Notes under the pieces: generated by a model | Told to the model about the DNA's origin: nothing | The model's database searches: none | What the model saw: the letters and a program-made list of their open reading frames with translations, nothing else | In this document: piece by piece, positions 1 to 7,528 of the stretch | Layout: each line of letters starts with the position of its first letter | How positions within the stretch are numbered: the first letter of the stretch is position 1 | Made by a program: the position numbers and the translations under genes | Source: Dactylosporangium vinaceum | Lineage (GTDB): Bacteria; Actinomycetota; Actinomycetes; Mycobacteriales; Micromonosporaceae | Length of the DNA stretch: 64,000 nucleotides | Assembly: GCF_019904175.1 (NCBI RefSeq) | Contig: NZ_CP061913.1 | Coordinates: 310,001-374,000, forward strand | Direction: 5' to 3'

Positions 1-809
1 CGTTCGGGCCGGGTGAGGAGGGCGCGAACGGCACGCCATTTCGCGACGTCCACGATCGGTTTCCAGCTCGCCGGGCCCACCTCCTCGCCTCGATCCACGC
101 GGATACCCGCATAAGCCGGCCTTAGTACGGTCTGTCGGATGAACCGGCCGTGCCAGGGCGCGCCGCCGGGCATGGTCACCCCACGCCTGTTGAGGTCGCG
201 GGCGATCGTGGCTAGCTGCTCGCCGGCGTGCAGGCGATCGACCATCTCGGCGACGATCGGCCCCTGCTCCGGGTGGGCGCGCTGCTCGACGAACTTGCCC
301 TTCTCGTCGTAGACACGCGTGAAGCCGTACTGCAGGCGCCCGGCCGGCGTGCCGTTGCGGGCTGCGTCGCGCTTGCCAACGAGCACGCGGTCCGAGAGCT
401 GGCGGGACTCGGCCTCTGCGTCCACACCGAGGTTGGCCAGCTCGCGCCAGTCGGCAGTGCGCCAGGGTCGATAGACACGGTCGTTGGCCTGGATCCAGAT
501 CGACACTCGATGCTTCGCGCACAGCTTGAGGAATGCAGCCCATTCTTCGAGCTCGCGGGAGCCTCGCGAGCCCTCCCAGAGCCCGAGCATCTCGCAGCCA
601 CCGGAGCGGATGTACTCGATGAGCGCCGCGTAGTCCGGACGATCTTTGGTCGCGAACGGCGACGCCGAAAGATCGGGATCAACGAACGTGCGCCCGACCG
701 CGTACCCCTCTTCGGCCGCGCTCTCGGTGAGGTCCCGTTGCTGCCGGGTGACCGACCGGCGCTCGTCCTTCGATGACTTGCGCAGGTACAGGTCGACCGT
801 TACCGTCAT
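1..809 (-). CDS. Large serine recombinase/integrase, C-terminus beyond window
   Basis: This is a site-specific DNA recombinase of the large serine family, open from an ATG at 809 to the window edge (at least 269 residues). The N-terminal catalytic domain starts VDLYLRKSSKDERRS, with the presumed nucleophile serine at about residue 12 after the conserved arginine, and QQRDL follows. A typical recombinase-domain region comes next (SRQLSDRVLVGKRDAARNG, then AGRLQYGF). It ends in a 'recombinase' domain (IARDLNRRGV, then a zinc-ribbon region not reached). It lies 140 bp downstream of a tRNA gene on the same strand, as expected for an integrated element. Whether it is still active cannot be judged without the missing C-terminus. 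Confidence 0.85.
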   Translation of the reverse strand, partial: MTVTVDLYLRKSSKDERRSVTRQQRDLTESAAEEGYAVGRTFVDPDLSASPFATKDRPDYAALIEYIRSGGCEMLGLWEGSRGSRELEEWAAFLKLCAKHRVSIWIQANDRVYRPWRTADWRELANLGVDAEAESRQLSDRVLVGKRDAARNGTPAGRLQYGFTRVYDEKGKFVEQRAHPEQGPIVAEMVDRLHAGEQLATIARDLNRRGVTMPGGAPWHGRFIRQTVLRPAYAGIRVDRGEEVGPASWKPIVDVAKWRAVRALLTRPE

Positions 810-896
810 GGACGACAAGATAGCACCGGTAAAAACTTTTGACCGAGGTCACCAAACCAGTGCTGACGGTCGGCCGCCGCTGAGCACCCGAAGCTC

Positions 897-931
897 AACG
901 GCCCCTGCGCTCTGCGGAGCCGGGGGCCGTT
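897..931 (-). terminator. Hairpin downstream of tRNA-Ala
   Basis: AACGGCCCC at 897-905 pairs perfectly with GGGGCCGTT at 923-931, and an inner GCTC/GAGC stem closes the loop. There is no U-tract, as is common for actinobacterial terminators. It sits 20 bp after the 3' end of the tRNA, so it probably ends the tRNA transcript before the recombinase gene. Confidence 0.6.
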
Positions 932-950
932 GTGCGCGGCGATGTTGGGG

Positions 951-1023
951 CAGAGCCGGCCGGAGTCGAACCGGCGTTCCCCGCCCTGCAAAGGCGGTGC
1001 GTCTACCTCTGCGCTACAGCCCT
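951..1023 (-). tRNA. tRNA-Ala (anticodon TGC), atypical body
   Basis: A complete 73-nt cloverleaf can be drawn. The acceptor AGGGCTG pairs with CGGCTCT, including a G3.U70 wobble. The D stem is GCG/CGC, the anticodon stem CCGCC/GGCGG has loop TTTGCAG, and the T arm is GCCGG-TTCGACT-CCGGC. The discriminator is G and CCA is not encoded. The TGC anticodon and the G3.U70 pair both specify alanine. The first 19 nt (AGGGCTGTAGCGCAGAGGT) and most of the T arm are shared with the tRNA-Arg at 4308-4380. It therefore looks like a paralogue of that gene, not an ordinary actinobacterial tRNA-Ala, which usually begins GGG. Its 5' end overlaps the stop codon of the ankyrin gene. Confidence 0.85.
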
Positions 1024-2660
1024 GCCCGGTACCAGTTTATGAGCGACGCCTGCGGGTGCCAGGGCGGGATGGCCTGGCGGGTGAGGCCGTACTCGTGGTT
1101 CGGCCTGGCCCTGGCCTCCGGGTCGGCGCCGGCGCGGACCAGGGCGCGGATCAGCTCCGGCGAGCCGTGGTCGACGGCCACGTGCAGGGGTGTCCGGCCG
1201 TCGAGGTCGTACGCCTGCAGGTCCAGCCCCAGCGCCACGAGCCGGGGGAGCAGGTCCAGGTCCGGCAGCCAGGGCAGCAGGTGCAGCAGCGTGCGGCCCC
1301 GGGCGTCGCGGAAGCTCGGGTCCAGGCCGCGGTCCAGGGCGGCCTCCACGGCGGCGGTGTCGCCGTCGGTGAAGTAGCGGACGAAGGCGGCGCGGAGGGC
1401 GCGGATCGAGCCCGGCCGGCGCATCGACGGGTCGCGCCAGGCCTCGACCGCGGCCACGCACCCGTGGAGCCGGCCACCCAGCGCGGCCAGGGTCCGTTCC
1501 CGCTGGATCTCGTCGCCGGAGTGGGGGAGGACGAAGCCGTCGCGGACCTGGATCGCGTGGGTGGTGTAGCTGCAGCTGACCTCGATCGACTCGCGCAGCG
1601 GCACCGACGCCGACGGGGCCGGCGGGTGGGGGGCGGCGGCCGGGAACAGCGCGGCGTAGGCAAGTGGGTGCAGCTCGGCGGGGAGTACGTCACCGCGCAG
1701 GAGCGCGGCCAGCTCCGGTGGGCGGTTCGCCACGGCCACGGGCAGGCTCGGGATGCGGTGCAGGTCGTGCTCGTCGCCCGGCGTGACCAGGTGCGCCTCG
1801 CGGGCCGAGAGGATCAGTGTGCGGCCCCGGAGTTCGATGCGGGCCCGGCCGCAGCGCACGTCCACACTGGACAGCGGGTCGGGGACGCTGCGCGGCGCGC
1901 GGCCGGTGGCGATGGCGCGGCGTTCGCGGCGGTTCGGGGGCTGCGGCGGGGCGGCGTTGTCGCGGCGGGACGCTATGTATGCCAGGGCGCGGTCGACGGA
2001 GTCGTCGAGTGTCGCGTGGATCGGGCGGAAAGCCTTGAAGAAGCGGGACTTCGGCGCGCTCAGTGCATACCCGGCCGCGGCCCAGGCGGCGCTGTGGCGG
2101 CCGGCGTCGTCCAGCTGGACGGCCCGCTCGACGGCGCCCTCCGGACCGTGCGCGCCGAGCGCGTCCTCCGGCAGCCGGTCGCCGGCCGCGGTGAAGAACG
2201 GCAGGCGCGTCCGGCCTCCGGAGCGAGCCAGCTTTTCGGACGTACACCTGACATCCCAATGATCCCGGAGGAGCAGCATGACGTCGTCGCGGCGGCGCAG
2301 GTAGATCCGGTCCAGGCGGGCGAACTGCAGGAGCATGCGCTGCGGGAGATCGGGGCCGTCGGGCGTGCGGACGAGCAGGGCGTGGCCGCCGGGGTAGAGG
2401 GCCAGCGGGAAGCCCAGGCCGGGCCGCATCCGGCCCTCGGGGCCCCGGCGGACCAGGTGCCAGCGCAGCAGGTCCGGGGCGAGGTGGAGCAGGTCCTCCT
2501 CGACCCGGCCGGCGATGTCGGGGCCATGCACGCGCCCGATGGTCTTCAGGTCGACCTCGGCGCTGCCGCCGGCGGCGGTCCACGCGGCCGGCCAGTCACC
2601 GGCCTCGCGGCCCGCGGTGGCGCGCTCCACCATGCGCGGCGGCAGCGGACGCCACCGCAT
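1014..2660 (-). CDS. Ankyrin-repeat protein, paralogue 1
   Basis: A 548-residue protein with an unrecognised conserved N-terminal region (about 400 residues) and C-terminal ankyrin repeats (DARGRTLLHLLPWLPDLDLL, DLDGRTPLHVAVDHG, elements of about 33 residues). The start ATG at 2660 overlaps the TGA of the upstream paralogue by one base (TGATG), so the two are translationally coupled. The start is further supported by aligning GDWPAAWTAAG with GDWGGACRAAG of the neighbour. The last codons and TAG stop lie inside the 5' end of the tRNA-Ala gene. No signal peptide or membrane segment is seen. Ankyrin repeats usually bind proteins; the role of the N-terminal region is unknown. Confidence 0.85.
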   Translation of the reverse strand: MRWRPLPPRMVERATAGREAGDWPAAWTAAGGSAEVDLKTIGRVHGPDIAGRVEEDLLHLAPDLLRWHLVRRGPEGRMRPGLGFPLALYPGGHALLVRTPDGPDLPQRMLLQFARLDRIYLRRRDDVMLLLRDHWDVRCTSEKLARSGGRTRLPFFTAAGDRLPEDALGAHGPEGAVERAVQLDDAGRHSAAWAAAGYALSAPKSRFFKAFRPIHATLDDSVDRALAYIASRRDNAAPPQPPNRRERRAIATGRAPRSVPDPLSSVDVRCGRARIELRGRTLILSAREAHLVTPGDEHDLHRIPSLPVAVANRPPELAALLRGDVLPAELHPLAYAALFPAAAPHPPAPSASVPLRESIEVSCSYTTHAIQVRDGFVLPHSGDEIQRERTLAALGGRLHGCVAAVEAWRDPSMRRPGSIRALRAAFVRYFTDGDTAAVEAALDRGLDPSFRDARGRTLLHLLPWLPDLDLLPRLVALGLDLQAYDLDGRTPLHVAVDHGSPELIRALVRAGADPEARARPNHEYGLTRQAIPPWHPQASLINWYRAGL

Positions 2661-4282
2661 CAGAGCAGCCCGCGAATGTCGTGCAGCTCGGGGCGGCCGG
2701 TGAAGCCGGCCATGCTGGTGTACCCGCCGCGTTTCGTCTGCGCCTTCGGGTCCGCGCCCGCCTTGAGCAGGATGCGCACCATCTGCTCCGGGCCTTCGGC
2801 CACCGCCTCGTGCAGCGGCGTGCGCCCGGCGTCGTCGCGCGCGTTCGGGTCCAGGCCGGCCGCGAGCAGCCGCGGCAGCAGCAGCCGCTCGGAGCCGGGC
2901 AGCTGCGGCAGGAGGTGCAGCAGGGTGCGGCCCCACATGTCGCGCACGTGCGGGTCGAGACCCCGGTCGAGCGCCCGCACGATCGCGGCCGTGTCACCGT
3001 GCAGGACCAGCCGCATGAGGTCGAACTGGAGGCGGCGCATCGGGCGCGGCATCCGTACGTCCGGGTCGCGCCAGCCCTCCCGCGCGGCTACGCATCCCTG
3101 CACCTGGCCGCCGAGCGCGGCAAGTGCCAGTTCGCGGTCGATCTCGGCCTGGGTGTGCGGAACGACGAACGCGCCGTTGCGCATGGCGACCTCGTGGGTG
3201 GCGCTGTCGCAACGGACGCGAATTGTCGTGCGGAGTTCCGCGGCCTTCGGGGGTACCGGCGGTGCCGTCGACAGCACCCGATGTACAAGAGGATGCAGTT
3301 GTTCTGCCTGAAGCTCTTCCGGCCGGCGAGCCAACACCATCGGGATCCGCGCAATGCGCTCCAGCGTCGCCCCGAACTCGTCGATTTCCAGCAGGCGGCG
3401 CGCCTGATCGGTCTCGTTGTACGGCACGCGGCTCACCAGGCGGGCGCGGCTGCCGTCGAGCACGATACTGCGGCCCTTGACATCGATGCGGGTGAGCCCC
3501 AAATGGTCGTCGACATCGGGCCGCGGATTCGACGGAGCGTGTCCGGGGCGCGGCCAGGTTTCGGTATCGCGCAGTTCCCGGGCGTGCGCGAGCGTGTGCC
3601 GGGCCGCCGCGGCGAGCGCCGTGTGAATCGGGCGCAGCCACGCCAGGGACCGCTCGACGGCGACCCCGCGCGCGTGATTACGCACATCGGGGTCGATGGA
3701 GAATGCCGCCGGATCAATGCGCTCGCGGCCGAATCGGCGATCGAAGAGGAGCACGTGCATGTCGTACCCGGCCGCGGCCCACGCGGCGGCGTGCCGGCCC
3801 TCCTCCTCCAGCTTGAGGAGCCGGTCGGTGCGCGGGTCGTCGATGCCGCACAGGGCGCGGATATCGCCGGTACGGCGGTCGTCCCAGCGATACCGCAGGT
3901 GCAGAAACGACTCGTCGGCAAGGCCCGGCTGCTCGATGATGCGCTCGAACCGGATGTCGATTCGCTGCGCCCACCGCGCCGGATGCACGCCCAGCGCGTG
4001 GCCGTCGGGAAAGAGGGCGAGCGGATACCAGACGTTTTTCAACGGCAGCCCGTTGCGATCGCGGCGGATGTACCACCGCAGCAGATCCGGCACCAGGTGC
4101 CGCATTGTGTCCATGACGTGGTCGAGGACCTCGGTGCCGTACTGCCGCCGGATGTATTCGGTTTGGATATCGACGGTGATGCCCGCGGCCCGGCAGGCGC
4201 CGCCCCAGTCCCCGGCCAGCCGCCGCTCGTTCGCCTGCTCAATCATGCTCATCGGTACCGCGGAGGGGTGCAGCGGCCGCAC
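2660..4282 (-). CDS. Ankyrin-repeat protein, paralogue 2
   Basis: A 540-residue paralogue of the next gene and of the one at 28373. The GTG start at 4282 is chosen because a strong Shine-Dalgarno (GGGGGAGGTGAC) ends a few bases upstream. The N-terminus RPLHPSAVPMSMIEQANERR aligns with RPMHQSAVPPKMIERATERR of the third copy. The C-terminus carries two to three ankyrin units (DMWGRTLLHLLPQLPGSERL, DDAGRTPLHEAVAEG, then MVRILLKAGADPKAQ). It starts 25 bp after a tRNA-Arg on the same strand and could be read from the tRNA transcript. Function unknown. Confidence 0.85.
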   Translation of the reverse strand: MRPLHPSAVPMSMIEQANERRLAGDWGGACRAAGITVDIQTEYIRRQYGTEVLDHVMDTMRHLVPDLLRWYIRRDRNGLPLKNVWYPLALFPDGHALGVHPARWAQRIDIRFERIIEQPGLADESFLHLRYRWDDRRTGDIRALCGIDDPRTDRLLKLEEEGRHAAAWAAAGYDMHVLLFDRRFGRERIDPAAFSIDPDVRNHARGVAVERSLAWLRPIHTALAAAARHTLAHARELRDTETWPRPGHAPSNPRPDVDDHLGLTRIDVKGRSIVLDGSRARLVSRVPYNETDQARRLLEIDEFGATLERIARIPMVLARRPEELQAEQLHPLVHRVLSTAPPVPPKAAELRTTIRVRCDSATHEVAMRNGAFVVPHTQAEIDRELALAALGGQVQGCVAAREGWRDPDVRMPRPMRRLQFDLMRLVLHGDTAAIVRALDRGLDPHVRDMWGRTLLHLLPQLPGSERLLLPRLLAAGLDPNARDDAGRTPLHEAVAEGPEQMVRILLKAGADPKAQTKRGGYTSMAGFTGRPELHDIRGLL

Positions 4283-4307
4283 AACGTCACCTCCCCCGGG
4301 TCGAGGG

Positions 4308-4380
4308 CAGGGCTGACCGGAATCGAACCGGCGTTCTTCGGATCCGAAGTCCGATGCGTCGACCTCTGCGCTACAGCCCT
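4308..4380 (-). tRNA. tRNA-Arg (anticodon TCG)
   Basis: A full 73-nt cloverleaf: acceptor AGGGCTG/CAGCCCT, D stem GCG/CGC, anticodon stem TCGGA/TCCGA with loop CTTCGGA (anticodon TCG, codon CGA), T arm GCCGG-TTCGATT-CCGGT and discriminator G. CCA is not encoded. Unlike its paralogue at 951-1023 it has a Watson-Crick G3-C70 pair. It lies between the tetR gene and the ankyrin pair, all on the same strand. Confidence 0.9.
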
Positions 4381-4419
4381 GCCGCCGCCAAGTCTAGGGA
4401 TTGCCGCAATCGGCTCTCC

Positions 4420-4983
4420 TCAACGCGTCGGCGGCGCGCTCATCGCTGCCGCGAGGAATGTGACAGCCCAGCGGCGACCCTCGTCCCCCGTGGGCTCGAT
4501 GCGGTCCACCACCGTCACGGCCAGCATGCCGCGGACCCGAAACCACAGCTCCTGCTCGGCGAGCCCGGGGAGCGCGCGCTGGAGCGCGGCCAGGTAACGG
4601 TCGCGGAACATGGCCTCGACCGGCCCCACCCAGCTGCGCATCTCCTCGGCCGGGTCGCCGAGGATCGTCATGAGCAGCCGGGACGTCCGGGCGCTGCGCA
4701 CGTCGAACAGCGGCCCCACGAACGCCTCGACCAGATCCGCGACGGCCGGCTCCCCACCTGCGGCGAGCAGCCGATCGAGGTTCTCGCCCTGCGCGGCGTT
4801 GATCGGCTCGATCACCCGCCGGGCGACCGCCGCCGCAAGATCCGCTTTCGAGCCGAAGTAGTACCCGACCGCCGCGAGGTTCGCACCCGCCTCGTTCGTG
4901 ATGGCCCGGATCGAGGTCCCGCTGTACCCCCGCTCGGCGAAGAGCCGCTCGGCCGCGTCGAGGAGTTGCGTGCGGGTGTCCAC
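4420..4983 (-). CDS. TetR/AcrR-family transcriptional regulator
   Basis: A 187-residue repressor. The N-terminal helix-turn-helix is clear: RTQLLDAAERLFAERGYSGT, then IRAITNEAGANLAAVGYYF at about residues 25-45. The C-terminal part is the variable ligand-binding and dimer domain. It is divergently transcribed from the reductase-like gene at 5039, and an 8-bp inverted repeat lies in the 55-bp gap. The simplest reading is that it represses itself and that neighbour. The ligand is unknown. Confidence 0.9.
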   Translation of the reverse strand: MDTRTQLLDAAERLFAERGYSGTSIRAITNEAGANLAAVGYYFGSKADLAAAVARRVIEPINAAQGENLDRLLAAGGEPAVADLVEAFVGPLFDVRSARTSRLLMTILGDPAEEMRSWVGPVEAMFRDRYLAALQRALPGLAEQELWFRVRGMLAVTVVDRIEPTGDEGRRWAVTFLAAAMSAPPTR

Positions 4984-4999
4984 GGGTGCGTACTATACG

Positions 5000-5022
5000 T
5001 ACGTTCGAGTCAAACGAACGTA
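5000..5022. promoter_or_regulatory. Probable TetR operator
   Basis: TACGTTCG and CGAACGTA form a perfect 8-bp inverted repeat with a 7-nt spacer. It is centred in the intergenic gap between the divergent tetR and reductase genes, the usual place for a TetR-family operator. Confidence 0.65.
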
Positions 5023-5038
5023 TGAATGAGGCACGCCT

Positions 5039-5890
5039 GTGAAGATCTTGGTGGTGGGGGCCGGGGTGCTCGGCAGCCTGCACGCCGTCCGCCTGCACGA
5101 CGCCGGTCACGACGTGTCGCTGCTGGCCCGCGGCGCGCGCCTGGCCGCCCTGCGCCGCGACGGCGTACAACTGGCGGTGGGGGACAGCGCGACCGTGCGG
5201 CGGGTGCCGGTGCCGGTGGTCGACCGGCCCGCCGACGCGTACGACCTGGTCATCGTCTTCGTGCGCACGCACCAGGTGGACGATGTGCTCACGACACTCG
5301 CCGACGTGGGCGGCGACGTGCTGTTCGTGCTCAACTGGGCCGCCGGCCCGGCCCCGCTGGCCGCCGCACTCGGCGCGGACCGGGTGCTGCTCGGCACCGC
5401 GTCCAACGGCGGCGTGATGGACGGCGACGTGCTCCGGTACCGCCCACCCAGCCGCCTGACCCGCCTGGTCCCGATGTCGATAGGCGACGTACCGGGCCCG
5501 CGCGCCGACCGAATCCTGCAAGCCCTCACCGACGCGGGGATGCGCGCGAAGCTGGAGCCGCAGATAGACGCCTGGCTCAAGACCCACGCCGCGTTCGAGG
5601 TACCGCTGGGTCAGGCGGTGGACGCGGCCGGCGGCCGGGAAGCACTGGCGAGCGACTCAGCCGCACTGCGGGACATGATCCGTCAGATGCGTGAGCGCCT
5701 GGCTGCACTGCGAACACCAGTGGTACCCCGCGGCTTGAGGGCACTGCAAGTCATACCGGAGGGCCTGCTGGTGCCCGTGTTCCGGCGCTTCTTGCGAAGC
5801 CGGACGGTCGCCTACAGTGGCCTGGACAGCACCTCGCCGGCCACAGTGGGCGAGTACGCAAGGCTGGCCGAGCAGTTGGACGCTGCGTAG
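5039..5890 (+). CDS. Ketopantoate reductase-like NADP-dependent dehydrogenase (PanE/ApbA family)
   Basis: A 283-residue cytosolic oxidoreductase. The N-terminal Rossmann fold starts MKILVVGAGVLGSLHAVRLHDAGHD, with the glycine motif GAGVLG at residues 8-13. Then come VSLLARGARL, typical of the NADP-binding PanE/ApbA family, and a helical C-terminal domain (ALQVIPEGLLVPVFRRFLRS). Many actinobacterial members are not true ketopantoate reductases, and this one lacks pantothenate-pathway neighbours. The substrate is therefore left open. It probably belongs to the regulon of the divergent TetR gene. Confidence 0.8.
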   Translation: MKILVVGAGVLGSLHAVRLHDAGHDVSLLARGARLAALRRDGVQLAVGDSATVRRVPVPVVDRPADAYDLVIVFVRTHQVDDVLTTLADVGGDVLFVLNWAAGPAPLAAALGADRVLLGTASNGGVMDGDVLRYRPPSRLTRLVPMSIGDVPGPRADRILQALTDAGMRAKLEPQIDAWLKTHAAFEVPLGQAVDAAGGREALASDSAALRDMIRQMRERLAALRTPVVPRGLRALQVIPEGLLVPVFRRFLRSRTVAYSGLDSTSPATVGEYARLAEQLDAA

Positions 5891-6054
5891 TCAAGAACTA
5901 CGCAAGGTAGTCGGCAAACTCGTGAATTAGTTTCAGGTATTAAGCTTAGGTTGAAAAGACCGGGACCGCCCACGAGCCGCCGTCAGGATTACGCACGTCT
6001 GTGATCTCCACCCGCTTCCGTGACATCAAGGGCAGCCCGACCAGGTCATTTGAT

Positions 6055-6789
6055 CTACGGCAGGCTGGCCAGATCGGAGGTCGGTACGGCGATCCACCCC
6101 TCAATCCTGGCCAGCGGCAGCTCGTCCGCATCCGGCCGCACAGTGAGCCCGAGCGCGGTGGCGCGCGCAGTCAACGCCGCCACCAGCGCGTCAAAGGCGT
6201 CACGGTTCGTAGCGATAAGCGGCGCGAACGCCCCGAGCTCCAGCCACCCCGAGGTGGTATCGGCCAACGCGGCCGCCAGCCCCTCATGGCGCCCCTTGTA
6301 CCGCCGGGTAACCCCCCACCGGTGCAGCGACGCCGCCGGATGGGTCTCGACGATCGCGCCCGCGCCACTGCGATCGACGTCCTGCCCGGCCCGGGCCAGC
6401 ATGGCCTGCAGCGCCGCGCACCGCAGCGCGGCGTGGCCCTGGCGGTCGGCGGAGACGCTGGGTGGGACGACGCCGGGTACGGTGGCGCGCACGGCCTCGT
6501 CGGTCGCGCGGTACATCATCGCCCGGCGCCAGTTCGCGCCGTTCTCCTTGCTCGGCAGCGACGCGGTGTGGCCGTCACGGTGCGCGTTGATGAGCGCGGC
6601 GAACGGCTCCGGCCAGCCGAGCGCGCAGTTGAGTCCGGTCTTGTCGGCGTTGCGGACGGCCGTGACAATGCGCGCGTCAGGGACCCCGACGGCCAGCTCG
6701 CGCAGCACGGCGCGGCCGCGCGACCACGCGATGGTGGCCAGGGCGGTCCGCTCGTCGGTGGGGGCGAGATCGACACCTGCTGTGAGCAC
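6055..6789 (-). CDS. DUF429-like protein (predicted RNase H-fold)
   Basis: A 244-residue protein read from a GTG at 6789. The N-terminus TAGVDLAPTDERTALATIAW resembles the first strand and acidic residue of the DUF429 family. A conserved middle part (GAIVETHPAASLHRWGVTRR) and an asparagine-rich C-terminal half (IATNRDAFDALVAALTARA) also fit. The family is predicted to have an RNase H-like fold with unproven activity. The longer open frame to 7341 runs antisense to the next gene region with no family similarity, so it was not used. Confidence 0.65.
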   Translation of the reverse strand: MLTAGVDLAPTDERTALATIAWSRGRAVLRELAVGVPDARIVTAVRNADKTGLNCALGWPEPFAALINAHRDGHTASLPSKENGANWRRAMMYRATDEAVRATVPGVVPPSVSADRQGHAALRCAALQAMLARAGQDVDRSGAGAIVETHPAASLHRWGVTRRYKGRHEGLAAALADTTSGWLELGAFAPLIATNRDAFDALVAALTARATALGLTVRPDADELPLARIEGWIAVPTSDLASLP

Positions 6790-6835
6790 GAGATAAAAGA
6801 GCGGCGCCGGGCCGTCAGGTGTTACACCCCGAGCA

Positions 6836-7528
6836 TTACTGCTGGTCCTCGCCCTGATCGTCGCCGTCCTGGTCGCCCTGCCCGGCCGCGGGCGGCGGGC
6901 CCTGGCCGTTGCCCGCACCGCCGGAGGCGCCCTGACCATCCTGTCCGGGGCTGCGGTTCTTGGTGGCCGACGGGCGGGGCGAGCGTGACGACGGGGGCGC
7001 CGAGGATGGGGCGGCGGCGCCCAGGAGGCGGTCGCAGTAGGTGTCGATGGCCGGCTCGCCGCCTGCCAGGCTTTTGAGCTGGTCTTTCTCGGGGCCGGTG
7101 ATCGGGCGGGCGCCTGTGGGGTCGGTGCGGTGGGCCACCCACGCGCGGCACGAATCGGTGGCCGGCGCGCTCGTGGCGGGAGTTGGCGGTGGAGACGCGT
7201 TGGGCTGGCCGGCGGATATGGTAGAAATGGGCGTTTTGTCAGGCTTTGCGCCGATATGCGAGTCGTACCAGGTTTGCGCGGGTGCGGGCAGGCGGCCGGT
7301 GTTCGCTGCGAACGCGGTCCCGCCGATACCGGCCGCGACAAGTGCCGTGGCCACCACCGCGAGCAGGCGGCGCTTGCGGCGGGGGGCTTTCACGGCGCGC
7401 GGCCGGTACTCCTGGCGGAAACCCGCGACCGCGTCCTCTTCGCCGCGCAGCTCCTTGCGCCGGCCCGGCGCGCTCGCGGCGGAAAGCAGCTCGCCCAGCC
7501 GGCTGTCGGGCAGTTTGTCACGCTTCAT
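6836..7528 (-). CDS. Single-pass membrane protein, sigma-factor partner (anti-sigma candidate)
   Basis: A 230-residue protein with a cytoplasmic N-terminus of about 54 residues, one membrane helix (about residues 55-74, LLAVVATALVAAGIGGTAFA), and an extracytoplasmic Pro/Ser/Gly/Gln-rich C-terminus containing two cysteines. Its ATG at 7528 lies inside the last codons of the sigma-factor gene (11-nt overlap), so the two are coupled. That topology and position fit an anti-sigma factor, though no canonical zinc anti-sigma motif is visible and the assignment rests on context. Confidence 0.6.
   Translation of the reverse strand: MKRDKLPDSRLGELLSAASAPGRRKELRGEEDAVAGFRQEYRPRAVKAPRRKRRLLAVVATALVAAGIGGTAFAANTGRLPAPAQTWYDSHIGAKPDKTPISTISAGQPNASPPPTPATSAPATDSCRAWVAHRTDPTGARPITGPEKDQLKSLAGGEPAIDTYCDRLLGAAAPSSAPPSSRSPRPSATKNRSPGQDGQGASGGAGNGQGPPPAAGQGDQDGDDQGEDQQ

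Noticed and set aside
951..1023. tRNA-Ala as a tRNA pseudogene
   Set aside because: All stems pair, the loops have normal size, and anticodon and G3.U70 agree on alanine, so it is kept as probably functional though atypical.
930..4597. Long + strand open frames (up to 793 residues) across the ankyrin genes
   Set aside because: They are antisense to two coupled genes with strong protein evidence. Their translations are low-complexity Gly/Arg/Ala/Pro with no family features, the usual high-GC shadow pattern.
6790..7341. N-terminal extension of the DUF429-like gene to 7341
   Set aside because: The extension overlaps the coding region of the membrane protein in another frame and reads as low-complexity Pro/Arg; the family start is at the GTG at 6789.
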